Source of the DNA: an uncultured Mycoplasmatota bacterium
Lineage (GTDB): Bacteria > Bacillota_I > Bacilli_A > RF39 > UBA660
Length of the DNA stretch: 14,891 nt
Direction: 5' to 3'
NCBI GenBank assembly: GCA_946007485.1
Contig: CAMGAM010000016.1
Span: 1-14,891, forward strand
Below the pieces are notes generated by a model that saw nothing but the letters and a program-made list of their open reading frames with translations, had not been told where the DNA came from and made no database searches. A program made the translations under genes and the position numbers. Shown here piece by piece: positions 1 to 6,976 of this stretch; the first letter of the stretch is position 1, and every line of letters begins with the position of its first letter.

Positions 1-9
1 GCTTAAAAT

Positions 10-2928
10 ATGGCAGCAGTTGCTCATTTATCAGCTATTAAATCATCACTTCCTTTTGTTAACTTTTTTGATGGCTTTAGAACAAGTCATGAAATTGATA
101 AAATTAAATTGATGGATTTTGATAAAGTTAAAGATTTAATGGATCAAGACGCTCTTAAATCTTTTAGAGAAAGAGCAATGAGTAATGAAAATTATAATAC
201 TCGTGGTACTGCTCAAAATGATGATATTTATTTTCAAAATACTGAAGTAAGAAATAAGTATTATATGAATAGTGTTGAAATTGTATCCGATTACATGGAT
301 AGAGTAAATGAAATTACTGGTTCTAATTTTAAACCATTTAATTATTATGGTGATAAATTTGCTGATAGTATAATTATTGCTATGGGTAGTGTTTGTGACA
401 CGATTAGGGAAACTGTCGATTATTTAAATAATCAAGGGAAAAAATATGGAATGGTTGAGGTACATTTATATCGACCATTTAGTAATAAGCATTTATTAGA
501 GGTAATTCCTAAGACAGTTAAGAAAATTGCAGTATTAGATAGAACTAAGGAACCGGCAGCAAATGGAGAACCTTTATATCTAGATGTAGTATCGGCACTT
601 AAGAATAGTAATATAGAGATAATTGGTGGTAGATATGGTTTATCATCTAAAGATACTAATCCAGCACAAATAAAAGCAGTATTTGATTTTATGAATAGTG
701 ATAAAGCAAGACATAATTTTACGATCGGAATTAATGACGATGTTACTAATTTATCACTAGATGTTGATAATAATTTCATGATTCCAAATGATATGACTGA
801 ATTTTTAATATATGGCTATGGATCAGATGGTATGGTATCAACATCTAAGGATATGATTAAAATCATTGGAGATCATACAGATAAATATGTACAAGGATAT
901 TTTCAATATGATTCAAAAAAATCTGGTGGAGTAACAAGAAGCCATATGAGAATTTCCGATAAAGAAATAAGAAGTCCATATTATGTAAATAATCCTTCTT
1001 TGATTGTAGTTTCTAAAGAAGAATATATTTATAAGTACGACATAGTTGATAATTTAATTAATGGTGGAACTTTATTTTTAAATACAAAATTAGATAAAAA
1101 AACTTTAATAGAAACTTTGCCTAATAAAGTTAAGTATTTATTGGCTAAGAAAAAGATTAATTTTTATACGATAGATGCTTATAAATTAGTGAATGAGTTA
1201 GGTCTTAAAAATAAGATTAGTACTTGTATGGAAATTTGTATTTTTGACATTATTAAAATTATGGATACGGATAAAGTTAGAGAAATAATGAAAGATACGA
1301 ATGTTAAGAGATTTTCACACAAAGGGGAGAATATCGTTTTAGTAAACAACAGAATTGTTGATGAATCAGTATCCCATATAAATAAAATTGATGTAGATTC
1401 AGAATGGATTAATTTAACTTATCAAGAAAATGGAGAAAAATCTTTTGATGAAATGATTGGTCTTCTTAAGGGAAATGAATTACCAGTTAGTGCTTTTGTT
1501 GATAGAAGGTCTGGAATTTATCCTGGGGGTAGTACTAAATTTGAGAAAAGAGATATTGCAGAGAATGTTCCTTGTTGGAATAAGGAAAATTGTATTCAAT
1601 GTAATCAATGTGCTTTCGTTTGTCCACATGCAGTTATTAGACCATATTTATTGGATAAAGATGATAAATATGAAAATGCTCTTTCAAGTATGTTTCCTAA
1701 GGATAAAAAGTATGCAATTGGGATAAGTTATAAAGATTGTACTGGTTGTGGCCTTTGTGCTAATATTTGTCCTGGCAAAGCAGGAAATAAGGCTCTTTCA
1801 ATGAAAAAATATGATAAGAATGAATTTAATAATAAAGATTTTGAATATTTAAATGAACATAAAATAAGTTTTGATAACGCTATTTTAAATGTAAAAAATA
1901 TTGGATTTACTGATCCAAAATTTGAATATTCTGGTGCTTGTGCAGGATGTGGTGAAACGGCATATATTAAGAATTTAACTCAAGTGTTTAATGATAATTT
2001 ATTTATTGCTAATGCGACAGGTTGTTCTTCAATATATGGAGCAAGTGCTCCGGCTACTCCTTATTCAGTTCCTTGGGCTAATAGTTTGTTTGAAGATAAT
2101 GCTGAATTTGGACTAGGTATTAAACAAGGAATTAATATTAAACGAGATAAAATAAAGAAATATATGGAAGAAAATAAATCTCCATTATTTGAAAAATGGT
2201 TAAATAATATGGATGATTATAAAGTTTGTAAAGAAGTATATAATGAAATTGATTTTAAAGAACATCCATATTTAGATGAACTTAGAGATTATATTGTGCC
2301 TAAATCAATGTGGATTATTGGTGGAGATGGATTTGCATATGATATTGGTTATGGTGGTCTTGATCATGTTCTTTCAACAAATGAAGATATTAATATTTTG
2401 ATTTTAGATACCGAAGTATATTCGAATACAGGTGGTCAATCATCAAAATCTAGTAATATTGGTTCGATTGCTTCATTTACTTCTTCTGGTAAAGCTAATT
2501 ATAAAAAAGATTTAGCAAGAATAGCAATGTGTTATCCACATGTATATGTCGCTTGTGTTAATATTGGATATAATAAAGAACAATATTTAAAAGCTTTACA
2601 AGAAGCAAATAATCATAAGGGTCCTTCAATTATTATTGCTTATGCACCATGTATTGAACATGGAATAAAAACAGGTATGGAACATAGTTTAGATGATGGG
2701 TATTTAGCTTCAAAATGTGGATATTTCTTGACATTTAGATATAATCCAGATACGGGAGTATTTAGTTTGGATTCCAAAGATATTGATATTGATAAGTATG
2801 ATTTATTCTTAGAGAATGAAAATAGATATGCTAATCTTAAAAAGGTTAATCCAGAAGGTGCTAAGGAACTTATTGATAAACAAAAAGAGTGGGCTAAGAA
2901 TAGATTTGATTATTATAGTAAATTGTAG
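10..2928 (+). CDS. nifJ: Pyruvate:ferredoxin (flavodoxin) oxidoreductase, N-terminally incomplete
   Basis: Oxidatively decarboxylates pyruvate to acetyl-CoA and CO2 in the cytoplasm, passing electrons to ferredoxin or flavodoxin. Seen, numbering from the Met at 10: the end of domain I (VAHLSAIK, FFDGFRTSHE), domains II-III, then two [4Fe-4S] motifs (Cys528, 531, 534, 538 and Cys577, 580, 583, 587). The TPP/proximal-cluster domain follows: GACAGCGE with Cys644 and Cys647, ATGC with Cys672, GGDG at 771-774, NTGGQ at 806-810, and YAPC with Cys881. The C-terminus looks complete. Family members have about 1,170 residues; 972 remain. The missing ~170-200 N-terminal residues carry the pyruvate- and TPP-contacting segment, so this piece alone should not be active. 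The Met at 10 is not a convincing start: it falls inside the conserved domain I text, has no Shine-Dalgarno in the nine bases visible, and has an in-frame TAA at 4-6. Single-gene transcript ended by the hairpin at 2948. The identification is certain; the intactness is not. Confidence 0.93.
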   Translation: MAAVAHLSAIKSSLPFVNFFDGFRTSHEIDKIKLMDFDKVKDLMDQDALKSFRERAMSNENYNTRGTAQNDDIYFQNTEVRNKYYMNSVEIVSDYMDRVNEITGSNFKPFNYYGDKFADSIIIAMGSVCDTIRETVDYLNNQGKKYGMVEVHLYRPFSNKHLLEVIPKTVKKIAVLDRTKEPAANGEPLYLDVVSALKNSNIEIIGGRYGLSSKDTNPAQIKAVFDFMNSDKARHNFTIGINDDVTNLSLDVDNNFMIPNDMTEFLIYGYGSDGMVSTSKDMIKIIGDHTDKYVQGYFQYDSKKSGGVTRSHMRISDKEIRSPYYVNNPSLIVVSKEEYIYKYDIVDNLINGGTLFLNTKLDKKTLIETLPNKVKYLLAKKKINFYTIDAYKLVNELGLKNKISTCMEICIFDIIKIMDTDKVREIMKDTNVKRFSHKGENIVLVNNRIVDESVSHINKIDVDSEWINLTYQENGEKSFDEMIGLLKGNELPVSAFVDRRSGIYPGGSTKFEKRDIAENVPCWNKENCIQCNQCAFVCPHAVIRPYLLDKDDKYENALSSMFPKDKKYAIGISYKDCTGCGLCANICPGKAGNKALSMKKYDKNEFNNKDFEYLNEHKISFDNAILNVKNIGFTDPKFEYSGACAGCGETAYIKNLTQVFNDNLFIANATGCSSIYGASAPATPYSVPWANSLFEDNAEFGLGIKQGINIKRDKIKKYMEENKSPLFEKWLNNMDDYKVCKEVYNEIDFKEHPYLDELRDYIVPKSMWIIGGDGFAYDIGYGGLDHVLSTNEDINILILDTEVYSNTGGQSSKSSNIGSIASFTSSGKANYKKDLARIAMCYPHVYVACVNIGYNKEQYLKALQEANNHKGPSIIIAYAPCIEHGIKTGMEHSLDDGYLASKCGYFLTFRYNPDTGVFSLDSKDIDIDKYDLFLENENRYANLKKVNPEGAKELIDKQKEWAKNRFDYYSKL

Positions 2929-2947
2929 GTTAATATTAACTATATGT

Positions 2948-2985
2948 AAAATCCAACTTAAAAATTTAAGTTGGATTTTTATTAT
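2948..2985 (+). terminator. Rho-independent terminator of the PFOR gene
   Basis: An almost perfect inverted repeat (arms 2948-2959 AAAATCCAACTT and 2968-2979 AAGTTGGATTTT) starts 20 bases after the PFOR stop and runs into a T-rich stretch. It lies between convergent genes and may also act weakly on the minus strand, though the T-run there is poor. Confidence 0.85.
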
Positions 2986-3293
2986 TTATTTATTAAGATT
3001 AGGGCTAATATTACCGAAAAAACACAGATTCCAATAACAATAAAACTACTTTTTACAAAGGCTGCATTATTTAAATTGGTTGGTTTTATTAGTCTTCTAA
3101 CTTTTGGTTTATATAACATTTGTTGTTCATCTGTATCTTTGTTTTTTCCCTGTTCTTCGTCTTCAAAGCCATTGTTTCCTTCTAACGATTCTTTGGAATG
3201 TTCATCAGTTTCATTTTCTTTACTGTATTCAACTTCTGAACCTTTATATATTTCATAATTACCTGTTTGAGGATTTTGTCTGACTCCAAACAT
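2982..3293 (-). CDS. Hypothetical protein with C-terminal membrane anchor (probably the 3' part of a broken gene)
   Basis: I do not recognise a family. The visible 103 residues begin with a Tyr/Asn-rich stretch (FGVRQNPQTGNYEIYKG), continue with an acidic, low-complexity Glu/Asp/Lys/Asn linker (about residues 18-58), then a basic patch (KPKVRR, about 62-67), and end in one strongly hydrophobic helix (about 79-100) followed by LINK. This is the layout of a tail-anchored protein with a cytoplasmic N-terminal part. The ATG at 3293 is only the first Met in the frame: no Shine-Dalgarno precedes it (upstream bases are ACCAAAGAA), and the frame stays open and protein-like back to 3401. It is probably the downstream half of the gene that begins at 3850, separated by a frameshift. 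Confidence 0.6.
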   Translation of the reverse strand: MFGVRQNPQTGNYEIYKGSEVEYSKENETDEHSKESLEGNNGFEDEEQGKNKDTDEQQMLYKPKVRRLIKPTNLNNAAFVKSSFIVIGICVFSVILALILINK

Positions 3294-3401
3294 TTCTTTG
3301 GTTTCTTGATTATAAAATATTCCAGTATTAATATTAACTTTGTAAGAATAAGGATTTATATATTCATTTTTAATGAATAATTTAATTTTTATTAATACTT
3401 C
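3294..3401 (-). other. Open, protein-like extension of the 2982-3293 frame with no start codon
   Basis: Read in the same frame, this stretch gives 36 codons with no stop and ordinary-looking protein text (for example EYINPYSYK, then NINTGIFYNQETKE), running straight into the Met at 3293. The frame is closed by TAA at 3402-3404, and no ATG, GTG or TTG occurs between that stop and 3293. It overlaps the last codons of the 3392-3850 frame. Going from that frame to this one needs a one-base backward shift near 3395-3401, equal to one lost base. I saw no slippery heptamer of the X XXY YYZ type there. Confidence 0.5.
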
Positions 3402-3850
3402 TTAATCAAAATCATCTCTTTTAGTAATGTTAATTCTTCTTTTCTATTTTCTTTCATCTCAGCAAAAACGATGTCAGAATTCGCTAATTCATCTTGGGTT
3501 TGAGAAGAAGTTATCTCATTTTGAACTTGTTTAAATTCTTTATTTAAATCTTCATTTGTGGAATTGGTTTTTAATACTGTATCAGTTTGTGTAGAAATAA
3601 TAAAATTTTGATTATTTAAACTAGAACCCTTATAATTTCTCATATCTAATTCAGGAATGTCATTTTGATGCATCGAATCATATAAATTTAAAAGTTCTAA
3701 TACTTTTTCATTAGATAAAATATTCGAAGGAATTAAATTGTTTTTTAAATAAATTATATAATTATTTAATTCTTCTTTGCTTTTAAAATTATTATTTCTT
3801 ATTTGTTGTTCTAGTCCTAATAAAATGTTTTGATAATTATTATTCTCCAT
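3392..3850 (-). CDS. Hypothetical Asn/Glu-rich protein (probably the 5' part of a broken gene)
   Basis: A 152-residue protein I cannot assign. It is hydrophilic and rich in Asn, Glu, Lys and Leu, with a likely helical N-terminal half (NILLGLEQQIRNNNF, LEQQ/LLNLYDSM) and a low-complexity Thr/Ser/Gln middle. There is no signal peptide or membrane helix. The start is well supported: GAGGTG (3855-3860) lies 4 bases before ATG at 3850, with a good SigA promoter upstream. The last residues (LTLLKEMILIKKY) stop at TAA in a place where the other minus-strand frame opens, so the true product may be about 285 residues, including the membrane-anchored part encoded at 2982-3401. Confidence 0.6.
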   Translation of the reverse strand: MENNNYQNILLGLEQQIRNNNFKSKEELNNYIIYLKNNLIPSNILSNEKVLELLNLYDSMHQNDIPELDMRNYKGSSLNNQNFIISTQTDTVLKTNSTNEDLNKEFKQVQNEITSSQTQDELANSDIVFAEMKENRKEELTLLKEMILIKKY

Positions 3851-3872
3851 GGTACACCTCTATTATGATATA

Positions 3873-3901
3873 ATCATAAAATATAATTTTATATATGTCA
3901 A
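3873..3901 (-). promoter_or_regulatory. SigA-type promoter for the 3850 gene
   Basis: On the minus strand TTGACA (3901-3896) is a perfect -35 box, followed by a 17-base spacer and TATGAT (3878-3873), a 5/6 match to the -10 consensus. It ends 22 bases before the ATG, leaving room for a short leader that contains the GAGGTG ribosome-binding site. Confidence 0.7.
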
Positions 3902-4030
3902 TATGGAATTTAAATATAGTTTATTTGTTAGTACTTTTATCTTTGTCATATCAATTAAGAAAATTTTTTTCATGAATTAATATAGATATATATTACAATA
4001 TAACATATTAAATTACGAGAATTCATAGTA

Positions 4031-4063
4031 TTTTAAAACCATCTATGATTTAGATGGCTTTTT
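4031..4063 (-). terminator. Terminator overlapping the 3' end of the HD-DUF1653-NDT gene
   Basis: Arms CCATCTA (4039-4045) and TAGATGG (4051-4057) form a 7-bp stem. On the minus strand it is followed by TTTT, and the TAG stop of the gene (4045-4043) sits inside the stem. On the plus strand the same hairpin is followed by CTTTTT, so it may work both ways. Confidence 0.65.
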
Positions 4064-5314
4064 GATTAATTTTTTGATTTTTGTTAAATCTCCTTTTAAT
4101 GGAATAGTATTCCAACCTATTAACTCTTCTTCATAAGGTGGATAAATATCATTTAATAAATATATTGGTTTATTGTAGTAAAAACCAAAAGCTATTTCAG
4201 CAAAGACATTAGCTTCAATATAATTATCGACACCATTATTTTTTTCGTTGATAATTAATAAACAGGCTGTTCTATCATCGATTATTTTAGAAAAATGGAG
4301 TCTTGAAGCAGAATTTTTTCCCATTTCTTCTAGAAATTCTTGAGGTATAATCGGATTAAATCCAATTTCTTTTAATGTTTTGGCTATTTCAAATGTTTTA
4401 CTAGCAAATTTATTACTGGAACATAAAACAATTTGAGTAGTTGTATCATCTGTTATTTTTTCAAAACGATATTGTTGTTTTACATCTGGATATTTTTGAT
4501 GGTCAACTTCTGAAGTGAACATTTCATATGGTCTTGCCCATTTTAACTTTTCGCCATATAGAGCTTGATATACGACAACTTTTTTTGGTTCATCATCGTT
4601 ATTTGTTTCACTATCGTAAACAATATCTAATATTTGATACATTTTTCCTTTGAAATGACGATAGATATCTCCTTTTTTAATGTTTTCCTGTTGTAAATTG
4701 TTGGCTAATAAATAGGCTTTTCTGAATTTTTCTTTATCATTGGTTAAATTTTTTATATGTTCAAGAAAGTATTGATAATCAGGATCATCAAAATACATTT
4801 TTTCTGTAGCATATCCATCACTTCCAAATTTTTCTATTATATGTTGTCTTGATTCTTCAATAATCTCATCCAATGGTGCATTAGGATTTTCTTTTTTACG
4901 ATATGAATATGTTCTTTTTAATGGTGATGTTATATCGACATTTCTGTCAGCAGAGGAAACTATTTCACCATAAATTGTTCTTGGTTTTTCTTTCATACTA
5001 GCTCTATGGTCGTATACAGCATCTGCCATAATTTTAATTTCTTCTTTAGAAAAAAACTGTTTTAACATATCATCTTTTAATAACATTTCACTGGAAATTT
5101 TTTCATGAGTGTTTTTGTCAATATGATGTCCTATATCATGATAAGCGGCTATAGTATATACCATATCTATATTAATATCTTGAACAGTTTTAGCAAACTT
5201 TAGACTTCTTTCAATAACATATTTGATATGATCTAAGTTGTGTCCTTCATCATTTTTACTATACTTTGGAAAAATATTATTTTCAATATATTCTTTTAAT
5301 TCTTTATTAATCAT
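4043..5314 (-). CDS. HD phosphohydrolase - DUF1653 - nucleoside 2-deoxyribosyltransferase-like fusion protein
   Basis: A soluble 423-residue protein with three recognisable parts (numbering from the Met at 5314). Residues 1-205: HD-superfamily metal-dependent phosphohydrolase, with His29, His59-Asp60 (YHDIGHHID), His103 (DHRAS) and Asp123 (SSADRN) as the metal ligands expected in the family. Residues about 213-287: DUF1653-like, with the typical KKGDIYRHFKG start and Tyr-Gln-Ala-Leu-Tyr core. Residues about 292-423: Rossmann-like nucleoside 2-deoxyribosyltransferase fold, with CSSNKF near the start, NYIEANVFAEIAFG (364-377, candidate catalytic Glu373) and KPIYLLND. The substrate is unknown; nucleotide or nucleoside handling is inferred from the two end domains. 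Start choice: GGAGG (5327-5323) lies inside the longer reading frame that begins at 5329 and is spaced 8 bases from the Met at 5314, so 5314 is the likely start. TATAAT at 5339-5334 would put the transcript start near 5329, again against the longer form. Confidence 0.85.
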   Translation of the reverse strand: MINKELKEYIENNIFPKYSKNDEGHNLDHIKYVIERSLKFAKTVQDINIDMVYTIAAYHDIGHHIDKNTHEKISSEMLLKDDMLKQFFSKEEIKIMADAVYDHRASMKEKPRTIYGEIVSSADRNVDITSPLKRTYSYRKKENPNAPLDEIIEESRQHIIEKFGSDGYATEKMYFDDPDYQYFLEHIKNLTNDKEKFRKAYLLANNLQQENIKKGDIYRHFKGKMYQILDIVYDSETNNDDEPKKVVVYQALYGEKLKWARPYEMFTSEVDHQKYPDVKQQYRFEKITDDTTTQIVLCSSNKFASKTFEIAKTLKEIGFNPIIPQEFLEEMGKNSASRLHFSKIIDDRTACLLIINEKNNGVDNYIEANVFAEIAFGFYYNKPIYLLNDIYPPYEEELIGWNTIPLKGDLTKIKKLIKKPSKS

Positions 5315-5322
5315 TTCCATAA

Positions 5323-5339
5323 CCTCCATATTTATTATA
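5323..5339 (-). promoter_or_regulatory. -10 box and start-deciding ribosome-binding site of the HD fusion gene
   Basis: On the minus strand TATAAT (5339-5334) is followed closely by ATGGAGGTTATGGAAATG. The GGAGG (5327-5323) overlaps the first possible ATG and is 8 bases from the ATG at 5314. No good -35 was found 16-18 bases upstream of the -10. Confidence 0.5.
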
Positions 5340-5416
5340 ACATTTTTTTTATTTATTTGGTATAAAACTAGAATATTTAATCATAATAATAATGTCATAC
5401 GATAAGTATGATATAT

Positions 5417-5448
5417 GAGTCAGAGATCTTTCTGGCTCTTTTCTTTTA
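5417..5448 (+). terminator. Orphan plus-strand terminator in a divergent intergenic region
   Basis: Arms GAGTCAGA (5417-5424) and TCTGGCTC (5431-5438) pair over 8 bp with one G-U, a 6-base loop, and the T-rich tail TTTTCTTTT. It points to the right, but no plus-strand gene lies between the PFOR terminator and this site. A second small inverted repeat, TCATAC-gataa-GTATGA (5395-5411), sits just before it. It may end a small RNA or attenuate the 5537 gene. Confidence 0.6.
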
Positions 5449-5536
5449 TATTTATTTGTCAAATATTCATAAATTTAATTATTCTTTAGGTATATATGGT
5501 ATTTTATGATAAAATAAATATGAAAAGAGGGATATT

Positions 5537-6169
5537 ATGGATGATTTATTTGATGCGAAAGAACTACCTTTATCAAATAGACAAAAAATTAAGAGAATAC
5601 AAGAAAAAATATTACAGGGAGAAGAGATATCAATTTTTGAAAAAGTAGTTTTAGAAAGAGATAATCCTGATATTTATCTTGGTGATTATAAATGTAAAAG
5701 TAATTTTGCATATAGAGCTATAAGTGAGAAAATGTTTGATAGATACATGGAAGTTGGCTTTATTATAGGTAATGATGAAAATGATGATTATATGGAATTT
5801 GAACAAAATGGTGAAGTTTATAACAATAACAAGGGTGTTGATTGGTATTTAGGTGGATATGAAAAAAAATATGGAAATATTATTATTGAATGTCCTGCGA
5901 GAAAAGATTTTTTTGTATTAGCATATGATAATGGAAATGGAATGGCAAGTAATCCATATATTAGATTTATTAAATCCTCTGGTTATAAAAATCCAGTACC
6001 AATTAATATGATAAGTAATGTATTTGATGTTAGATTACTTAGTGAGACATCTAAAGAAGATTTAGGAGAAGAAAAATATAATGAATTGGTTAGAAAACAA
6101 GAACTAAGGAAAATTTATTTAGAAAAAGCAAGGCTTGATTATAATGAAGGTGTAAGGAGAGCAAAATAA
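5537..6169 (+). CDS. Hypothetical protein, possible ADP-ribosyltransferase-like fold
   Basis: A 210-residue soluble protein without signal peptide or membrane helix. I cannot assign it to a named family. The N-terminal 50 residues are charged and helical. The centre has YRAISEKMFDRYMEVGFI (about 58-75), then WYLGGYEKKYGNIIIECPA (about 103-121), then PYIRFIKSSG (about 139-148). The spacing of an aromatic-Arg motif, a helix ending in Gly-Phe-Ile and a later YGNIIIE strand recalls the ADP-ribosyltransferase fold, but this is only a visual impression. The C-terminus is a long Lys/Glu-rich helix. The start is supported by AGAGGG (5526-5531), 5 bases before the ATG. TATGAT (5505-5510) could be its -10. 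Sixty to seventy bases separate it from mrnC, which has a similar TATGATAAAAT box, so the two need not be co-transcribed. Confidence 0.7.
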   Translation: MDDLFDAKELPLSNRQKIKRIQEKILQGEEISIFEKVVLERDNPDIYLGDYKCKSNFAYRAISEKMFDRYMEVGFIIGNDENDDYMEFEQNGEVYNNNKGVDWYLGGYEKKYGNIIIECPARKDFFVLAYDNGNGMASNPYIRFIKSSGYKNPVPINMISNVFDVRLLSETSKEDLGEEKYNELVRKQELRKIYLEKARLDYNEGVRRAK

Positions 6170-6245
6170 ATTAAGTGATGTTTACATATAGATAAATAAT
6201 TTGTAAAATAAATTATTATATGATAAAATTATGTTGGTGAAGAAG

Positions 6246-6638
6246 ATGGATATAAGAACAATTAATGTTATATCATTAGCTTACTTAGGTGATAGTGTAT
6301 ATGAAGTATATGTAAGAGAACATTTAATTAAGATGGGAATTTATTTAGTAGAGAATTTACAAAGAGAAGCTATTAAGTATGTATCTGCTAAAAGTCAGAG
6401 TAAAATAGTCAGATGGTTAACTGATAATAATTATCTTAATAATGATGAACTTGATATTATTAAGAGAGGGAGAAATTATAAAAGAGGAAGTCATCCGAAA
6501 AATACTGATATAATTACTTATAAGAATTCAACAGGATTTGAAGCTTTAATAGGATATTTGTATTTAGATAATAAGATAGATAGATTAGATGAAATTATTA
6601 GATATATATTGGAGGAATATGATGAAAAAAATTGTTAG
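6246..6638 (+). CDS. mrnC: Mini-ribonuclease III (23S rRNA maturation)
   Basis: A compact RNase III family enzyme that has the catalytic domain but no dsRNA-binding domain. In Bacillus it trims the 23S rRNA precursor ends. Family motifs are seen: LAYLGDSVYEVYVREHL with Asp16, KRGRNYKRGSHPK (73-85), and TGFEALIGYLYL with Glu99, the acidic metal ligands of the class. The length (130 residues) is normal. Start choice: GGTGA (6236-6240) is 5 bases before the ATG at 6246; an upstream in-frame ATG at 6231 precedes this ribosome-binding site, so the shorter form is preferred. The last 17 bases overlap the rhodanese gene. It begins the mrnC-rhodanese-rlmB-sigH operon and matches the Firmicute order mrnC-rlmB-(yacP)-sigH. 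Confidence 0.9.
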   Translation: MDIRTINVISLAYLGDSVYEVYVREHLIKMGIYLVENLQREAIKYVSAKSQSKIVRWLTDNNYLNNDELDIIKRGRNYKRGSHPKNTDIITYKNSTGFEALIGYLYLDNKIDRLDEIIRYILEEYDEKNC

Positions 6639-6975
6639 TTTATTATTTATATGTTTACTAATTACAGGTTGTGGTAGTAAATATACGGTAATTGATTATA
6701 ATAAAGCTGTAGAAATACTTAAAGAAGAAAATACTGTTATTATTGATGTTAGAGAAGAAGATGAATATAATTCTGGGCATATTAAAGATGCTATAAATAT
6801 ACCACTTGATAATATTAGTAAGATTGAATATGATAAAGATACGAAAATTATTTTATATTGTGCTTCTGGTATTAGAAGTACTGAAGCAGCTAAGGAACTT
6901 AGTGATTTAGGATATACCAATATATATAATCTTGATGGAGGATTATTAAATTGGGGAGAAGCTTTGGAGGAATAA
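6622..6975 (+). CDS. Rhodanese-domain lipoprotein
   Basis: A membrane-anchored single-domain rhodanese of 118 residues. The N-terminus is a lipoprotein signal: KK, a hydrophobic core, and lipobox LITGC with the lipidated Cys at residue 17 (6670-6672). The mature part carries a complete rhodanese domain: IIDVREEDEYNSGHI, then the active-site loop CASGIR with catalytic Cys80 (6859-6861), and NLDGGLLNW near the end. It probably acts in sulfane-sulfur transfer or thiol chemistry outside the membrane; the substrate is unknown. Start choice: GGAGG (6611-6615) is 6 bases before the ATG at 6622; the ATG at 6619 is also possible, while an upstream in-frame ATG at 6589 would add residues before the signal peptide. 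It overlaps mrnC and is 1 base from rlmB, so translational coupling is likely. This gene is not part of the Bacillus version of the locus. Confidence 0.88.
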   Translation: MKKIVSLLFICLLITGCGSKYTVIDYNKAVEILKEENTVIIDVREEDEYNSGHIKDAINIPLDNISKIEYDKDTKIILYCASGIRSTEAAKELSDLGYTNIYNLDGGLLNWGEALEE

Positions 6976-6976
6976 G

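Noticed and set aside
432..779. Antisense open frame inside the PFOR gene (and similar ones at 6696-6920, 9426-9704, 10363-10566, 11390-11644, 12858-13085)
   Set aside because: They lie opposite well-conserved genes, have no ribosome-binding site and no recognisable protein features; they are shadows of the real genes.
1457..1726. Same-strand alternative frames inside PFOR (1457-1726, 2816-3037) and uvrA (10382-10639)
   Set aside because: Out-of-frame readings of conserved genes with no start signals.
2971..3258. Plus-strand open frame opposite the tail-anchored hypothetical protein
   Set aside because: Begins within the PFOR terminator and is rich in Ser/Phe/Leu, as expected from the complement of an acidic Glu/Lys-rich coding strand.
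3361..3379. Perfect palindrome TATTCATT-ttt-AATGAATA between the two minus-strand hypothetical genes
   Set aside because: Very A/T-rich, not followed by a T-run on the minus strand, and inside the apparent coding extension; could be chance or an operator, but unsupported.
3395..3404. Programmed -1 frameshift joining the 3850 and 2982 frames
   Set aside because: No X XXY YYZ heptamer in the short overlap and no downstream pseudoknot visible; a lost base is simpler.
3972..4026. Inverted repeat ATGAATT / AATTCAT separated by about 41 bases
   Set aside because: Short, A/T-only apart from one base and far apart; expected by chance in this composition.
6195..6217. Inverted repeat AATAATTT / AAATTATT upstream of mrnC
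   Set aside because: Entirely A/T arms in an A/T-rich promoter region, so chance is likely; no regulator evidence.
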